A stretch of 64,000 nucleotides of DNA, taken from assembly GCF_900116045.1 (NCBI RefSeq), contig NZ_LT630450.1, forward strand, positions 1,716,501 to 1,780,500, in the 5' to 3' direction. This DNA comes from Desulfovibrio piger (GTDB taxonomy: Bacteria > Desulfobacterota > Desulfovibrionia > Desulfovibrionales > Desulfovibrionaceae). This document shows, in pieces, positions 1 through 8,381 of the stretch. The notes under the pieces were generated by a model. The model was not told where the DNA came from. It ran no database searches and saw only the letters and a program-made list of their open reading frames with translations. The translations under genes and the position numbers were made by a program. Numbering within the stretch: position 1 is the stretch's first letter; each line of letters opens with the position of its first letter.

Positions 1-1
1 G

Positions 2-991
2 CGCTCGTTCCAGCGCATAGCGGACTTCGTCATCGAGGAGGCCGTGGCCAGCTCCGGCACGGCCCAGAACCTGGCCGAGATCGCCGCCGCCCTGGATGCC
101 GAGGACGCCGCCCGCACGGGCCGGGCCCCGCAGGAATCCCGCGACGTGCTCAGCTACGGCGGCCTGCGCCGGGCCGTCAAAGAACTGTGCGGCCGCACCC
201 TCAAGGAACGCCGCAGCGTGCCCGGCATCAATCCCAACCGTGCCGACGTCATCGTGGCCGGTGCCGCCATCCTCCAGACCATCATGGAGGATCAGGGCTT
301 CGACAGCGTGCGCATCAGCAACCGCAACCTGCAGAACGGCATCCTGGTGGATTATCTGTCCACCCGCATGCCCCATGCCGACGGCAGCTTCCATCCCGTA
401 CGCAAGGAGAGCGTGCTCCACCTGGCGCGGCGCTGCCGCTTTGAGGAACGCCACTCCCGCCATGTCTCGCGCCTGGCCCTGGACCTGTTCGACAGCGCCA
501 AGGTCATGGGCCTGCACGCCTCCGGCGACCTGGCCCGCGAGCTGCTGCACTATGCGGCCCTGCTGCACGACATCGGCATCTTCATCTCCTTCTCGCGCCA
601 CAATGCCCACAGCCACTACCTGATCCGCAACACCGAGCTGCTGGGCTTCACCCGCCGCGAAGTGGACATCATGGCCGCCCTGACCTACTTCCACCGCAAG
701 CGCCCCTCCAAAAAGGTGCCGCTCTTCATGGAATTCGACCAGGAGACCCGCGAGGAGATCCGCCTGCTCTCCCTCTTTCTGCTGCTGGCCGAGCGCATGG
801 ACAAGAGCCATCGCCAGATCGTGCGCACCGTCCGTTTCGAGGCCCGCAAGGAAGGCGGCCTGCAGCTCTCGCTGCGCGCCCCCGAGGAATGCCCCATCGA
901 GCTGGATCTGGTGCGCGGCAGCGCCAAGCTGGTGCGCAAGGTCTTCCGGCAGGAGATCCCCGTGGAGGTGGTCAGCAGCTTCCGCCGCTGA
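2..991 (+). CDS. Ppx/GppA phosphatase family protein with C-terminal HD domain (5' partial)
   Basis: This is the C-terminal part of an exopolyphosphatase/guanosine pentaphosphatase-type protein; the reading frame is open to the left window edge, so the start lies outside and the internal GTG at 44 is not a real start. The first part carries the end of the Ppx/GppA ASKHA fold, with the family pattern VPGINPNRADVIVAGAAIL followed by RISNRNLQNGILVDYL. An HD-type helical domain follows, with ERHSRHV and the metal-binding ALLHDIG near base 565. Enzymes of this family hydrolyse polyphosphate or pppGpp and link to the stringent response. A strong terminator follows the stop. The family call is firm; substrate choice between polyphosphate and pppGpp cannot be read here. 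Confidence 0.88.
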   Translation, partial: RSFQRIADFVIEEAVASSGTAQNLAEIAAALDAEDAARTGRAPQESRDVLSYGGLRRAVKELCGRTLKERRSVPGINPNRADVIVAGAAILQTIMEDQGFDSVRISNRNLQNGILVDYLSTRMPHADGSFHPVRKESVLHLARRCRFEERHSRHVSRLALDLFDSAKVMGLHASGDLARELLHYAALLHDIGIFISFSRHNAHSHYLIRNTELLGFTRREVDIMAALTYFHRKRPSKKVPLFMEFDQETREEIRLLSLFLLLAERMDKSHRQIVRTVRFEARKEGGLQLSLRAPEECPIELDLVRGSAKLVRKVFRQEIPVEVVSSFRR

Positions 992-1020
992 AACCCGCCG
1001 CACGTCGCCGCATGTCAGGG

Positions 1021-1047
1021 GCCCCGCATGACGCGGGGCTTTTTTTT
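1021..1047 (+). terminator. Intrinsic terminator after the Ppx-HD gene
   Basis: A perfect 7-bp GC stem (GCCCCGC / GCGGGGC) with a 5-nt loop is followed directly by eight T residues, 30 bases after the upstream stop codon. Confidence 0.9.
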
Positions 1048-1138
1048 CACAGGAGCGAACGCCGGCCGTCACCGCTTCGCCATGCTCCGGGGCGCGGGCC
1101 GGGGTATCCTGCCGGGAAATGATGTTCCCGGAGGTCTT

Positions 1139-1531
1139 ATGGACGACGCCCAGCATTCCCTGCAACGCAAACTGGAACAGGAACGGCGGCACCTGGCCTG
1201 CCTGTGCGCCGGATTCGCCCAGCCCCACGGCCACGGCGACGAGGCGGACAACGCCCGTGACGAGATGGCGGAGCTGCTGGCCCGGAGCCATGCCGGCCTG
1301 TGCGCGGCGCGCATCCGCGCCCTGGAAGGCCTGCTGGGCGACCTGCGCTGCAGCGGCCGCCGCCTGTGCATGGACTGCGGTGAAGAGATCCCCCTGTCCC
1401 GCCTGCTGGCCGTGCCCGGGGCCTGCCGCTGCCACGACTGCCAGCAGCTGGCGGAAGAAGAGGCCAGACCCTGCGATCGGCGGCCTCCCTGGCTGCCGGA
1501 CAGCCCGGCGCCGGCCGCGCCGCTGCGCTGA
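1139..1531 (+). CDS. DksA/TraR-type zinc-finger protein
   Basis: A 130-residue protein with a helical, charged N-terminal half and a C4 zinc finger formed by C77-x2-C80 and C98-x2-C101, the arrangement of DksA/TraR C4 proteins. Such proteins usually enter the RNA polymerase secondary channel and modulate initiation; that role is inferred from family, and the DxxDxA tip motif of true DksA is not evident. The ATG at 1139 was chosen because GGAGG lies 6 bases upstream and the coiled N-terminus begins there; an earlier in-frame ATG at 1028 lies inside the preceding terminator. The C-terminal 25 residues after the finger are proline-rich and probably disordered. Confidence 0.8.
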   Translation: MDDAQHSLQRKLEQERRHLACLCAGFAQPHGHGDEADNARDEMAELLARSHAGLCAARIRALEGLLGDLRCSGRRLCMDCGEEIPLSRLLAVPGACRCHDCQQLAEEEARPCDRRPPWLPDSPAPAAPLR

Positions 1532-2098
1532 GAAGGTTGTGCCCGCCGGGACAGCATGATGTCCGCATACGGTGGCCGTTAGCGGCTGGTGGGCCAGCAC
1601 TTTCTTTTTAACACATTAAAATATATTGATTTATTTTTTTTGAGCTCCCGTCAGGGGCCCTTCCGTGCGCTGTCGGCGCATGGTGCGTCCGCCCCCGGAT
1701 CCCAAAAAATATTTTCAAACATGCGGGCTGGCGCTGCCATGATGCCGTGCTCCCCGCCCCATTGCAGCAACGGTCTGCCGTGCCCGTGCGGCGGCCTTTT
1801 CCCCGGCGTTCTTCCCTGTTGTGGCCTGCCATGACTGTCATGTATGCGCGACATGCATGGACAGTGTTCTTGTTATAAAAAGAGATCTTCAATGAATACG
1901 TTATTTATGAAAAAATGCACATGTTTTTGAATACATATTTACTTCATTTACTATAAAATAAAAGCATATAATTCCCTGTTGTGAATTATAGTTTTTTATT
2001 TTTTCTGCATACAAAACAGGTATTCCATGTTATCTTTCCTTCAACAGGAGTATGTTGCGATTTGTAAAAGCATGTAACAAAACAATGAGGGGAGAATC
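1532..2098. other. AT-rich intergenic region upstream of the YeiH gene
   Basis: About 570 bases with no supportable gene. From about 1600 the composition falls sharply to AT-rich runs, especially 1860-2030, typical here of a promoter and untranslated leader. I could not single out one convincing -35/-10 pair or operator. Confidence 0.6.
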
Positions 2099-3166
2099 AT
2101 GGCCAGCTGTGAACACCACGAAGCGTCCTTTGCCCGGAAAAGTCTTTCCGCCCTGCCCGGTATCCTTCTGCTGACAGGCGTCGCCGTTTTTTCGTGGTTC
2201 ATAACACCGCGCCTCATCGCCCTGCATCCCTTCATGAAGTCCCTCAACCTGAGCGACTTCATCGTGGCCATCATCCTGGGCATGCTCATCTGCAATACCG
2301 TCGGCGTGCCCGCCGTCTTCCGGGACGGCCTGCGCTTTTCCACCACCCTGACCAAGACCGGCATCGTGGTCATGGGCTGCAAATATTCCTTCGCCGGGCT
2401 CATCAAGACCGGCTCGGAAGCCATCATCATCATTTCCGTCTTCCTGTTCACCTCGGCCATCATCCTGATGTGGCTCTCCCGCCGCCTCAGCATGTCGCCT
2501 TCGCTGGGGGCCTGCCTGGCCGCCGGCCTGTCCATCTGCGGCGTCTCGGCCTGTGTGGCCATCGCCCCGGCCGTCAGGGCCAAGAACGAGGATATCGCCT
2601 ACACCATCGCCGTGGTGCTCATGTTCGGCCTGCTGGCCCTTTTCGTCTTCCCCTTCATCGGCCACTGGCTCGACCTCAGCCCCAACCAGTTCGGGGCCTT
2701 CGCCGGTGTGGGCATCGTCAACTCGGCCCAGGTGCTGGCGGCGGGCTTCGCCTTCAGCAATGACGCGGGCGTCGTGGCCGGTGTGTACAATATCGGCCGG
2801 GTCATCTGTCTGCCCCTGGTGGTGCTGATGCTGGCCATCATGGTGGCCGCCGAGGATGCCAGGGTGCATTCCCAGCTGGCCAACACCAGCAAGATGCGCA
2901 TCATCCTCGACAAGTTCCCGGTCTTCGTGCTGGGCTTCCTGGCCGTGGTCCTGCTGAACACCTTCGGCTTCATGAGCAAGGAAGAAGCCAAAATGGCCAG
3001 CAATTTCATGAACTGGTGCTTCCTGCTGGGCTTCTCCAGCATCGGCCTCACCACCCACCTCAGCGACATCAAGGCCGCGGGCCTTTCCGGCGCGCTCATC
3101 GGCTTCTGTGTGGCCTCGGTCAAGGCCGGCCTGGCCCTGCTGGTGGTCCTCTGCTTCCTGCAGTAG
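2099..3166 (+). CDS. YeiH/YadS family putative sulfate (anion) exporter
   Basis: A 355-residue polytopic membrane protein of the UPF0324/YeiH family (Cons_hypoth698), with roughly ten hydrophobic segments. Family-typical stretches include GILLLTGVAVFSWF near the start, LGACLAAGLSICGVSACVAI in the middle and GVGIVNSAQVLAAG. Members are annotated as putative sulfate exporters; transport has rarely been shown directly, so the substrate is an inference, though an anion carrier for sulfur compounds suits a sulfate reducer. GGGGAGAATC just upstream of the ATG supplies the ribosome site. Two small genes follow closely on the same strand. Confidence 0.88.
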   Translation: MASCEHHEASFARKSLSALPGILLLTGVAVFSWFITPRLIALHPFMKSLNLSDFIVAIILGMLICNTVGVPAVFRDGLRFSTTLTKTGIVVMGCKYSFAGLIKTGSEAIIIISVFLFTSAIILMWLSRRLSMSPSLGACLAAGLSICGVSACVAIAPAVRAKNEDIAYTIAVVLMFGLLALFVFPFIGHWLDLSPNQFGAFAGVGIVNSAQVLAAGFAFSNDAGVVAGVYNIGRVICLPLVVLMLAIMVAAEDARVHSQLANTSKMRIILDKFPVFVLGFLAVVLLNTFGFMSKEEAKMASNFMNWCFLLGFSSIGLTTHLSDIKAAGLSGALIGFCVASVKAGLALLVVLCFLQ

Positions 3167-3320
3167 AGGGCCCCGCCGCCGGGGGAGGGATGCCCCCGGC
3201 GCACCGTGCCCGGGGATGGCACCATCCCCGCACGGGGGACATCTGCCCATCCCCCACGTTCCGTAACGACCCTTTGCAACCTGTCGCGGCTGGAACACGC
3301 CCGACCCCCGGGAGGACATC

Positions 3321-3413
3321 ATGTGGAACAAGATCTCCAAGAGCAGACAACAGGACATCATCGTCATCGCCTGCGGCATCCTGCTCATCCTGCTGGCCAA
3401 GGTGCTGGCATGA
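3321..3413 (+). CDS. 30-residue single-pass membrane miniprotein
   Basis: A 30-codon reading frame, MWNKISKSRQQD followed by one hydrophobic helix (IIVIACGILLILLAKVLA). A clear GGGAGG sits 7-8 bases before the ATG, and the stop overlaps the ATG of the next gene as ATGA, which suggests translational coupling. The basic N-terminus followed by a single apolar helix fits a small inner-membrane protein with its N-terminus inside. It lies 154 bases after the YeiH-type gene, so a role as a small accessory of that transporter is possible but is only an inference. Confidence 0.6.
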   Translation: MWNKISKSRQQDIIVIACGILLILLAKVLA

Positions 3414-3775
3414 TCTGCTGTCTGGCCTCCGCCGCCTGCCCCCTGCGCGACACGGCCGCCCCGCTGGCCGCCTGCGCCGGAGAGGCCACCATCCGTGCCG
3501 TCTATGATGCCGGCATCGACCTCGGCCATTACGGCGAGGTGGACCAGCTGGCGCCCGCCGGGGCCATGGCGGAATTCACGGCCTATGTGCGCCGCCAGAG
3601 CGCGGAGGAAGCGGAAGCCGCCTTCGCCCCCTTGCGGCAGGCCGCCCGCAGCCGGGGCATGGACATGCGCCTGCATGTGGTCTACGGCCCGGGCGCGGTG
3701 CGCGACCTGCTGCGCCGATGGCGGGAAGAAGGGGACGTGCGCGTCTTTGGCGGGGAAGACATGCCCCTTGCCTGA
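3410..3775 (+). CDS. Small hypothetical protein, possibly a divergent universal-stress-like protein
   Basis: A 121-residue soluble protein whose ATG overlaps the stop of the 30-residue membrane gene. The middle (AEEAEAAFAPLRQAARSRGM then LHVVYGPGAVRDLL) recalls the helix-strand-GP pattern of UspA-type proteins, but the ATP-binding glycine signature of Usp is missing, so this is a weak comparison. Two cysteines sit at positions 3-4 and one more at 10. It ends 50 bases before a terminator, making it the probable last gene of a YeiH - miniprotein - this protein unit. Function unknown. Confidence 0.6.
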   Translation: MICCLASAACPLRDTAAPLAACAGEATIRAVYDAGIDLGHYGEVDQLAPAGAMAEFTAYVRRQSAEEAEAAFAPLRQAARSRGMDMRLHVVYGPGAVRDLLRRWREEGDVRVFGGEDMPLA

Positions 3776-3824
3776 CGTCTCGGCCCCCTGCGGGCCGGAT
3801 CACGACAAAGACACCTGCACAGGG

Positions 3825-3859
3825 AGCGGGAAGGAGGCGGACGTTTCCTTCCCGCTTTT
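3825..3859 (+). terminator. Terminator of the YeiH cluster
   Basis: An 11-bp inverted repeat (AGCGGGAAGGA / TCCTTCCCGCT) with a 10-nt loop runs into a short T tract, 50 bases after the last gene of the cluster. Confidence 0.75.
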
Positions 3860-4114
3860 GCCCCTTACAGGGAGCCCGCCACAGGGGGCACGCGGCAACG
3901 GCGCAAAGGGATGGGCCCCATTCTCCAGACATGCGGCACGCTGTGCGCTGCCGGAAGGACTGCCGCCACCTGGTGGCCCCGCCGCGCCGGGCAAGGACCA
4001 AAAGAGCAAGGAAAGAAGAAGAAAAAAAAAGAAGGAAAGAGCGGGAAGGCCCGCCCCATGGAAGGAGCAGCCGGCCGGCTGCCCGCAGAGGCTCGTCCGG
4101 CAAAAGCCCGTAAC
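3860..4114. other. Intergenic spacer with a purine tract
   Basis: No gene seen. From about 4005 to 4053 the plus strand is almost purely A and G (a run of AAG/GAA blocks around nine consecutive A), which can form unusual helix structure but shows no recognisable binding site. Confidence 0.4.
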
Positions 4115-4147
4115 GAAAAAAGGCTTGCAGCTTTCGCTGCAAGCCTT
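4115..4147 (-). terminator. Terminator of tRNA-Phe
   Basis: On the minus strand a hairpin with arms AAGGCTTGCAGC / GCTGCAAGCCTT and a 4-nt loop ends in six T residues, 10 bases beyond the tRNA 3' end. Confidence 0.9.
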
Positions 4148-4156
4148 TGGATTCCC

Positions 4157-4232
4157 TGGTGCCGAGGGACAGAATTGAACTGCCGACACGGGGATTTTCA
4201 GTCCCCTGCTCTACCAACTGAGCTACCTCGGC
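4157..4232 (-). tRNA. tRNA-Phe (anticodon GAA), CCA encoded
   Basis: The minus strand folds as a 76-nt tRNA: acceptor GCCGAGG pairs with CCTCGGC, the D arm contains AGCTCAGTTGGTAGAGC, the anticodon arm GGGGACTGAAAATCCCC exposes GAA, and the T arm is GTCGGCAGTTCAATTCTG. The discriminator A and 3' CCA are encoded. A terminator lies immediately beyond. Confidence 0.97.
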
Positions 4233-4264
4233 GTGAGGTGGTGTTGTTCGTCACAACGAAGATG

Positions 4265-4293
4265 CTTGTACAGATTTCCCCGAGGGTTGGCAA
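4265..4293 (-). promoter_or_regulatory. Candidate sigma-70 promoter of tRNA-Phe
   Basis: Reading the minus strand, TTGCCA and TACAAG are spaced by 17 bases and end about 33 bases before the mature tRNA 5' end. The -35 is good and the -10 mediocre. Confidence 0.4.
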
Positions 4294-4321
4294 GCACTTT
4301 TTTCCGTTTTTTGCCAGAAAC

Positions 4322-4350
4322 TTGAATTTTTTTTGCCCAGCCTCCATACT
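4322..4350 (+). promoter_or_regulatory. Candidate sigma-70 promoter of the ClC gene
   Basis: TTGAAT and CATACT are separated by 17 bases in an AT-rich stretch about 95 bases before the ClC start codon. Confidence 0.45.
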
Positions 4351-4445
4351 GTCCCTGTCAGGACAGGTATTATCCCCATTTTTTTCAGGCTGTTGCAGGC
4401 ACATCCCGTGCCGCCTGTCCTCTCCCTCATCCCCACAGGATCCTC

Positions 4446-5813
4446 ATGGCCTTCCGCCCTTCCCTGCCCCCCTTCATCCTGGAATCCGCGGCCCTGCGCA
4501 GTCAGGGCGCCTGGACGCTCATGGCCCAGGCCCTGCTCACGGGCCTCGTCTCCGGCGGGGTCATCGGTCTGTTCCGCTGGCTCTATACCATCATCAACAC
4601 GGCCATCCGCGCCCATGTGGCCGGACAGGATCCCCTAGCACCGGCCGCGCTGGCCCTGCTGGCCGCCGGGCTGCTGCTCATGGCCCTGACGGCCGGGCTG
4701 CTCCTGCGCCATGAGCCCCTCATCGGCGGCAGCGGCATCCCGCAGGTGGAGCTCATCGCGGCCGGAAAGCTGCCGCCCATGCGCTGGGCACGGGTGCTCT
4801 GGTGCAAGTTCGTGGCCACCCTGGCCGCGCTCAGCGCCGGTCTGTCCGTGGGGCGCGAGGGCCCCTGCATCATGATGGGCGCCACCGTGGGCGCGGGCGT
4901 GGGCTACATGTGGCACGACCGCTGCCGCGCCAACCGGCCCCGCTATCTGGTGGGCGGCGGCGTGGCAGGCATGACCGCCGCCTTCGGCGCGCCCGTGGCC
5001 GGCATGTTCTTCGCCTTCGAGGAGATGAGGACCCCGCTCACCCTGCCCATGCTGCTCTTCACCAGCCTCTCGGCCCTGTCGGCCTGGTTCATGGTGGACG
5101 TGGTGCTGGGCTTCGGCCTGGTCTTCCCCTTCGCCCGGCTGCCCGGCCTGCACTGGAGCCAGTACTGGCTGCCCCTGCCGGTCGGCATGGCCTGCGGCCT
5201 GCTGGGGGCCGTGTACAATGCGGGCATGATCCGCCTGCTGCGCTGGCAGGACAGGGCCCGTTGGCTGCCCGGCCCCGTGCGCATCGTCTTCCCCTTCGCC
5301 TGCTGCGGCGTGCTGCTCTTCCTCTGGCCGGAGATCATGGGCAATGTCGGCCTCACCGCCCTGCAGCTGGAGCATCTGCGCCTGCCCGTCCTCATGCTGG
5401 CCCTGCTGCTGGCGGGCAAGATCGCCTTTTCCTGCGTGAGTTTCGCCTCGGGCGTTTCCGGCGGCATCCTCATGCCCATCCTGCTGGCGGGCAGCATGGC
5501 CGGCGCCCTGCTGGCCGCGCCCCTGCGCGATGCCGGGCTGGTGGCCCCGGAACAGACGGCCACCCTGCTGGTGCTGGGCATGGCGGGCCTGTTCTCCGCC
5601 TCGGTGCGCACGCCCCTCACCGGGGCCGCCCTGGTCATGGAGATGTGCGGCGGCTTCCATCTGGCCCCGGCCGTGCTGCTGGCCGCCTTCGCCGCGGCCT
5701 TCACGGCCAATGCCTTGCATTCGGCGCCTGTTTACGACAGTCTCAAGGAACGCATCCTGGAGCAGCGCCGCCGGCGCCGGGCCGCTGCTCCCCCCACCGA
5801 GGAGAGACCATGA
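4446..5813 (+). CDS. ClC family chloride channel / H+-Cl- exchanger
   Basis: A 455-residue integral membrane protein with the three ClC selectivity motifs: GSGIP (95-99), GREGP (136-140) and a GVSGGILMP version of the third motif late in the protein. The gating glutamate is E138. The segment FFAFEEMR contains E192/E193 at the place of the internal proton glutamate of ClC-ec1, so proton-coupled exchange rather than a passive channel is likely. These proteins move chloride or related anions across the inner membrane, for example during acid stress. The next gene overlaps by ATGA and encodes an HdeA-like lipoprotein, which would fit an acid-stress pair. The ribosome site before the ATG is weak. 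Confidence 0.92.
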   Translation: MAFRPSLPPFILESAALRSQGAWTLMAQALLTGLVSGGVIGLFRWLYTIINTAIRAHVAGQDPLAPAALALLAAGLLLMALTAGLLLRHEPLIGGSGIPQVELIAAGKLPPMRWARVLWCKFVATLAALSAGLSVGREGPCIMMGATVGAGVGYMWHDRCRANRPRYLVGGGVAGMTAAFGAPVAGMFFAFEEMRTPLTLPMLLFTSLSALSAWFMVDVVLGFGLVFPFARLPGLHWSQYWLPLPVGMACGLLGAVYNAGMIRLLRWQDRARWLPGPVRIVFPFACCGVLLFLWPEIMGNVGLTALQLEHLRLPVLMLALLLAGKIAFSCVSFASGVSGGILMPILLAGSMAGALLAAPLRDAGLVAPEQTATLLVLGMAGLFSASVRTPLTGAALVMEMCGGFHLAPAVLLAAFAAAFTANALHSAPVYDSLKERILEQRRRRRAAAPPTEERP

Positions 5814-6451
5814 CCCGCCTGCTCCCCTGCCTCGTCCTGCTGCTGTGCTGCCTTGCGGCCTGCGCTCCCCGCAGCCTCCCCGACAACGCCGGCCACACGC
5901 CCGTGGCCGCGCCCTGGACATGCGCCACCTATCTGGACAGCAGCGAGAACGCCCTCACGCCCGTACTGATGCTGGACGGCTGGGCCGCCGCCCGCACGCA
6001 GCAGGTGCGCCTCGGCAAGGCGGGGACCGACGCCCTGCTGGATCATCTGGAAGCCTGGTGCCCCACCCATCGCGGGGACAAGCTGGCCGACGTCATCCTG
6101 GCCTGGCGCCGCCGGCATCCCGACAGGGGCAGGATGCTGCCCGCCGTGAGCTGCGCCGCCTGGTACGCCCCGGCCGCACGGCCCATCACGGGCAACGAGC
6201 AGCAGCTGGCCCTTTCCCTCTGGCTTGCGGGCCATGCCCTGGGGCGGGCCGGTCTGGAGGTCCCCCTGCAGGACCAGCGGCGCCTTGACCGCATCTTCGC
6301 CCTGTTCGACAGCGGCGAGAGCCCCCTGCACCAGTACTGCCGCCGCGATCCCGGGGCCCTCGTGCTCCACGGGCTCACGGCCGCGGGCCTGGAAGATGCG
6401 GCGCGCCCCGCCGGTGCGGCAAAGGCGGATACGCTTAAAAATTACAAATAA
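5810..6451 (+). CDS. Lipoprotein with two HdeA-like cysteine-paired repeats
   Basis: A 213-residue lipoprotein translationally coupled to the ClC gene (ATGA overlap). The signal peptide ends in LAAC with lipidated C18. The mature part shows the same pattern twice: C38, a WAA helix, then WC84 followed by a short tail; and C115, WLAGH (138-142), then YC177 followed by DP. A first Cys, a W-x-x-G/A helix and a second Cys before a proline is the layout of HdeA/HdeB periplasmic acid chaperones, so tandem HdeA-like units are proposed. This is pattern similarity by eye, not a proven homology. The gene is about half of HdeA-length per unit plus linker, and no other motif is evident. Confidence 0.7.
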   Translation: MTRLLPCLVLLLCCLAACAPRSLPDNAGHTPVAAPWTCATYLDSSENALTPVLMLDGWAAARTQQVRLGKAGTDALLDHLEAWCPTHRGDKLADVILAWRRRHPDRGRMLPAVSCAAWYAPAARPITGNEQQLALSLWLAGHALGRAGLEVPLQDQRRLDRIFALFDSGESPLHQYCRRDPGALVLHGLTAAGLEDAARPAGAAKADTLKNYK

Positions 6452-6548
6452 CACTTTGATATAATTGTAAAAATAAAATAGTGCTTGCAAATGTGGTTCA
6501 GGTTGCGTAAACAACTGTCCCAAATAAAATTCTACAAGGCGAGGCCGT

Positions 6549-7814
6549 ATGACTCGTAAAGACCGTACCGAAGGCATCTACAGCCGCCGTGAAGTGCTCG
6601 ACGAAAGCGAACGCCGTCAATATTGCCTGATCCAGCTCAAGGACCTGCTCTCCTACGCCTACCGCTACTCCGAAGACGTCAAGAAACGCTTCGACCGTGC
6701 GCAGTTCAACGTGGAGAAGTTCAAGACCCTGTCCGATATCAAGCACATCCCCATCCTCAAGAAAAAGGAACTCATCTTCCTGCAGTCCATGGGCCCGCGT
6801 CTGGGCGGCCTGCTGACCAAGGACATCGGGGACCTGAAGCGCATCTTCCTCTCCCCCGGACCCATCTTCGACCCCGAAGACCGCGGCGAAGACTACTGGG
6901 GCTACACCGAAGCCTTCTATTCCGTGGGCTTCCGTCCCGGTGATGCCGTGCAGAACACCTTCAACTATCAGCTGACCCCGGCCGGCCTGATGTTCGAAGA
7001 GCCCCTGCGCAACCTGGGCTGCGCGGTCATCCCCGCCGGTCCCACCGATGCCTCCACCCAGCTGGACATCATGCAGAAGCTGCGCGTCTCCGGCTATGTG
7101 GGCACGCCCAGCTTCCTCATGCACCTGGCCCAGAAGGCCGAGGAAAAGGGCCTGAACCTGCGCAAGGACCTCTTCCTCGAGGTGGCCTTCGTCACCGGTG
7201 AGCGCCTGTCCGAAAAGATGCGCTCCCAGATGGAAAAGAAGTACGACCTCATCATGCGCCAGGGCTACGGCACCGCCGACGTGGGCTGCATCGGCTACGA
7301 ATGCTTCCACAAGACCGGCCTGCACATCGCCAACCGCTGCTATGTGGAGATCTGCCATCCCGATACCGGCATCCCGCTGAAGGACGGCGAAGTGGGCGAG
7401 ATAGTGGTCACGGCCTTCAACAAGACCTATCCGCTCATCCGCCTGGCCACGGGCGACCTGTCGTACATCGACCGCAGCCCCTGCGCCTGCGGCCGTACCA
7501 GCCCGCGCCTGGGCAACATCGTGGGCCGCGTGGACACCACCGCCCGCATCATGGGCATGTTCGTCTACCCGCATCAGGTGGAACAGGTCATGAGCCGCTT
7601 CGAGGAAGTGAAGCGCTGGCAGATCGAAGTCACCAACCCCGGCGGCATCGACGAGATGACCCTGTTCATCGAGACCAGCGGCTTCAAGCGCGAGGAAGAG
7701 CTGCTCCACCAGTTCCGCGAAAAGATCAAGCTGCGTCCCGAGCTCAAGATCCTGGCGCCGGGCAGCCTGCCCCCGCAGATCCGTCCCATCGAGGACAAGC
7801 GTCACTGGGATTAA
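6549..7814 (+). CDS. Phenylacetate-CoA ligase-like adenylate-forming enzyme
   Basis: A 421-residue protein of the PaaK branch of the AMP-forming acyl-CoA synthetases. Recognisable stretches are VGTPSFLMHLAQKAEEKG, VTGERLS, the adenylate-binding QGYGTADVGCIGYEC and the late-domain RLATGDLSYID with CxCGRTSPRLGNIVGR. The enzyme would activate an aryl or other carboxylate with ATP and transfer it to CoA in the cytoplasm. Its N-terminus lacks the classic phosphate loop in strong form, as is common in this branch. It is a single-gene unit: an AT-rich promoter region precedes it and a terminator follows. The substrate cannot be told; Desulfovibrio genomes often carry several such ligases. Confidence 0.85.
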   Translation: MTRKDRTEGIYSRREVLDESERRQYCLIQLKDLLSYAYRYSEDVKKRFDRAQFNVEKFKTLSDIKHIPILKKKELIFLQSMGPRLGGLLTKDIGDLKRIFLSPGPIFDPEDRGEDYWGYTEAFYSVGFRPGDAVQNTFNYQLTPAGLMFEEPLRNLGCAVIPAGPTDASTQLDIMQKLRVSGYVGTPSFLMHLAQKAEEKGLNLRKDLFLEVAFVTGERLSEKMRSQMEKKYDLIMRQGYGTADVGCIGYECFHKTGLHIANRCYVEICHPDTGIPLKDGEVGEIVVTAFNKTYPLIRLATGDLSYIDRSPCACGRTSPRLGNIVGRVDTTARIMGMFVYPHQVEQVMSRFEEVKRWQIEVTNPGGIDEMTLFIETSGFKREEELLHQFREKIKLRPELKILAPGSLPPQIRPIEDKRHWD

Positions 7815-7826
7815 ACCCGTCATGGA

Positions 7827-7853
7827 GGCCCGGCCCCTGCGCCGGGCCTTTTT
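7827..7853 (+). terminator. Terminator of the CoA ligase gene
   Basis: Perfect 8-bp stem GGCCCGGC / GCCGGGCC with a 6-nt loop and five T residues, 13 bases after the stop. Confidence 0.88.
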
Positions 7854-7898
7854 GCTCTGTGACGGCCGCTCCCCGGCCGTCCCGCAAGGAGGCTCGTC

Positions 7899-8294
7899 AT
7901 GGAAATGTCGCCGCAACTGGCCCGTCTGGTGGCCTGGCTGGAAAAGATGCACGCCCGCGTCATGCAGGCCGAACAGGCGGCCCGGGACGTCGTGGACGAT
8001 ACGCCCGCCTATACGGCCCGCATGCAGGAAAAGGCCCGCCTGCTGGCCTCGCTGGAAGAGGAGGGCGAGACCTATCTTGAGGGGCTGCCCGAACCGCTCC
8101 AGGATCAGGCCGGGCACCGTCTGCACCGTTTTTCGGCCAGCGCCCGCAATGCGCTGCGCATCGGCTCCATCTTCTACATGTCCGCCCTGCTCTATCCCGA
8201 AGACCACAAGCCCGGCCAGCCCGACGACCTGCAGGTCTTCATCCGGCGCCTGCGCGACGAGGGCGAGCACTACACCCTGCACCCGCAGGACTAG
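7899..8294 (+). CDS. Hypothetical helical protein
   Basis: A 131-residue, highly charged, mostly helical protein with no signal peptide or membrane segment. AAGGAGG precedes the ATG by 7 bases. The central portion (RNALRIGSIFYMSALLYPED) is the most structured-looking part. I do not recognise the family. It is followed at once by a copy of the intergenic hairpin repeat. Confidence 0.7.
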   Translation: MEMSPQLARLVAWLEKMHARVMQAEQAARDVVDDTPAYTARMQEKARLLASLEEEGETYLEGLPEPLQDQAGHRLHRFSASARNALRIGSIFYMSALLYPEDHKPGQPDDLQVFIRRLRDEGEHYTLHPQD

Positions 8295-8381
8295 CGGACA
8301 GTTTTTCCGGGGGAAGGAGAGCCCTTGCCAACGCGGGAAGGGGCTCCTTCCCTCTGTCCCCATCCTCCCCCAACGCGCTTT
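8295..8381 (+). repeat. Intergenic hairpin repeat, family A, copy 1
   Basis: Begins right after the stop codon with GCGGACAG and TTTTCCGGGGGAAGG, continues with an imperfect GGGAAGGAG / CTCCTTCCC hairpin, and ends in CCCCCAACGCGCTTT. The same order of parts recurs after the response-regulator gene at 26907-27002. Confidence 0.75.

Noticed and set aside
44-991. GTG at 44 as the true start of the Ppx-HD protein
   Set aside because: The frame stays open and family-like upstream of it to the window edge (RSFQRIADFVIEE), so the gene simply begins outside.
6452-6548. A sigma-54 site (TGGTTCAGGTTGC) before the CoA ligase
   Set aside because: Only eight bases separate GG and GC where ten are needed.
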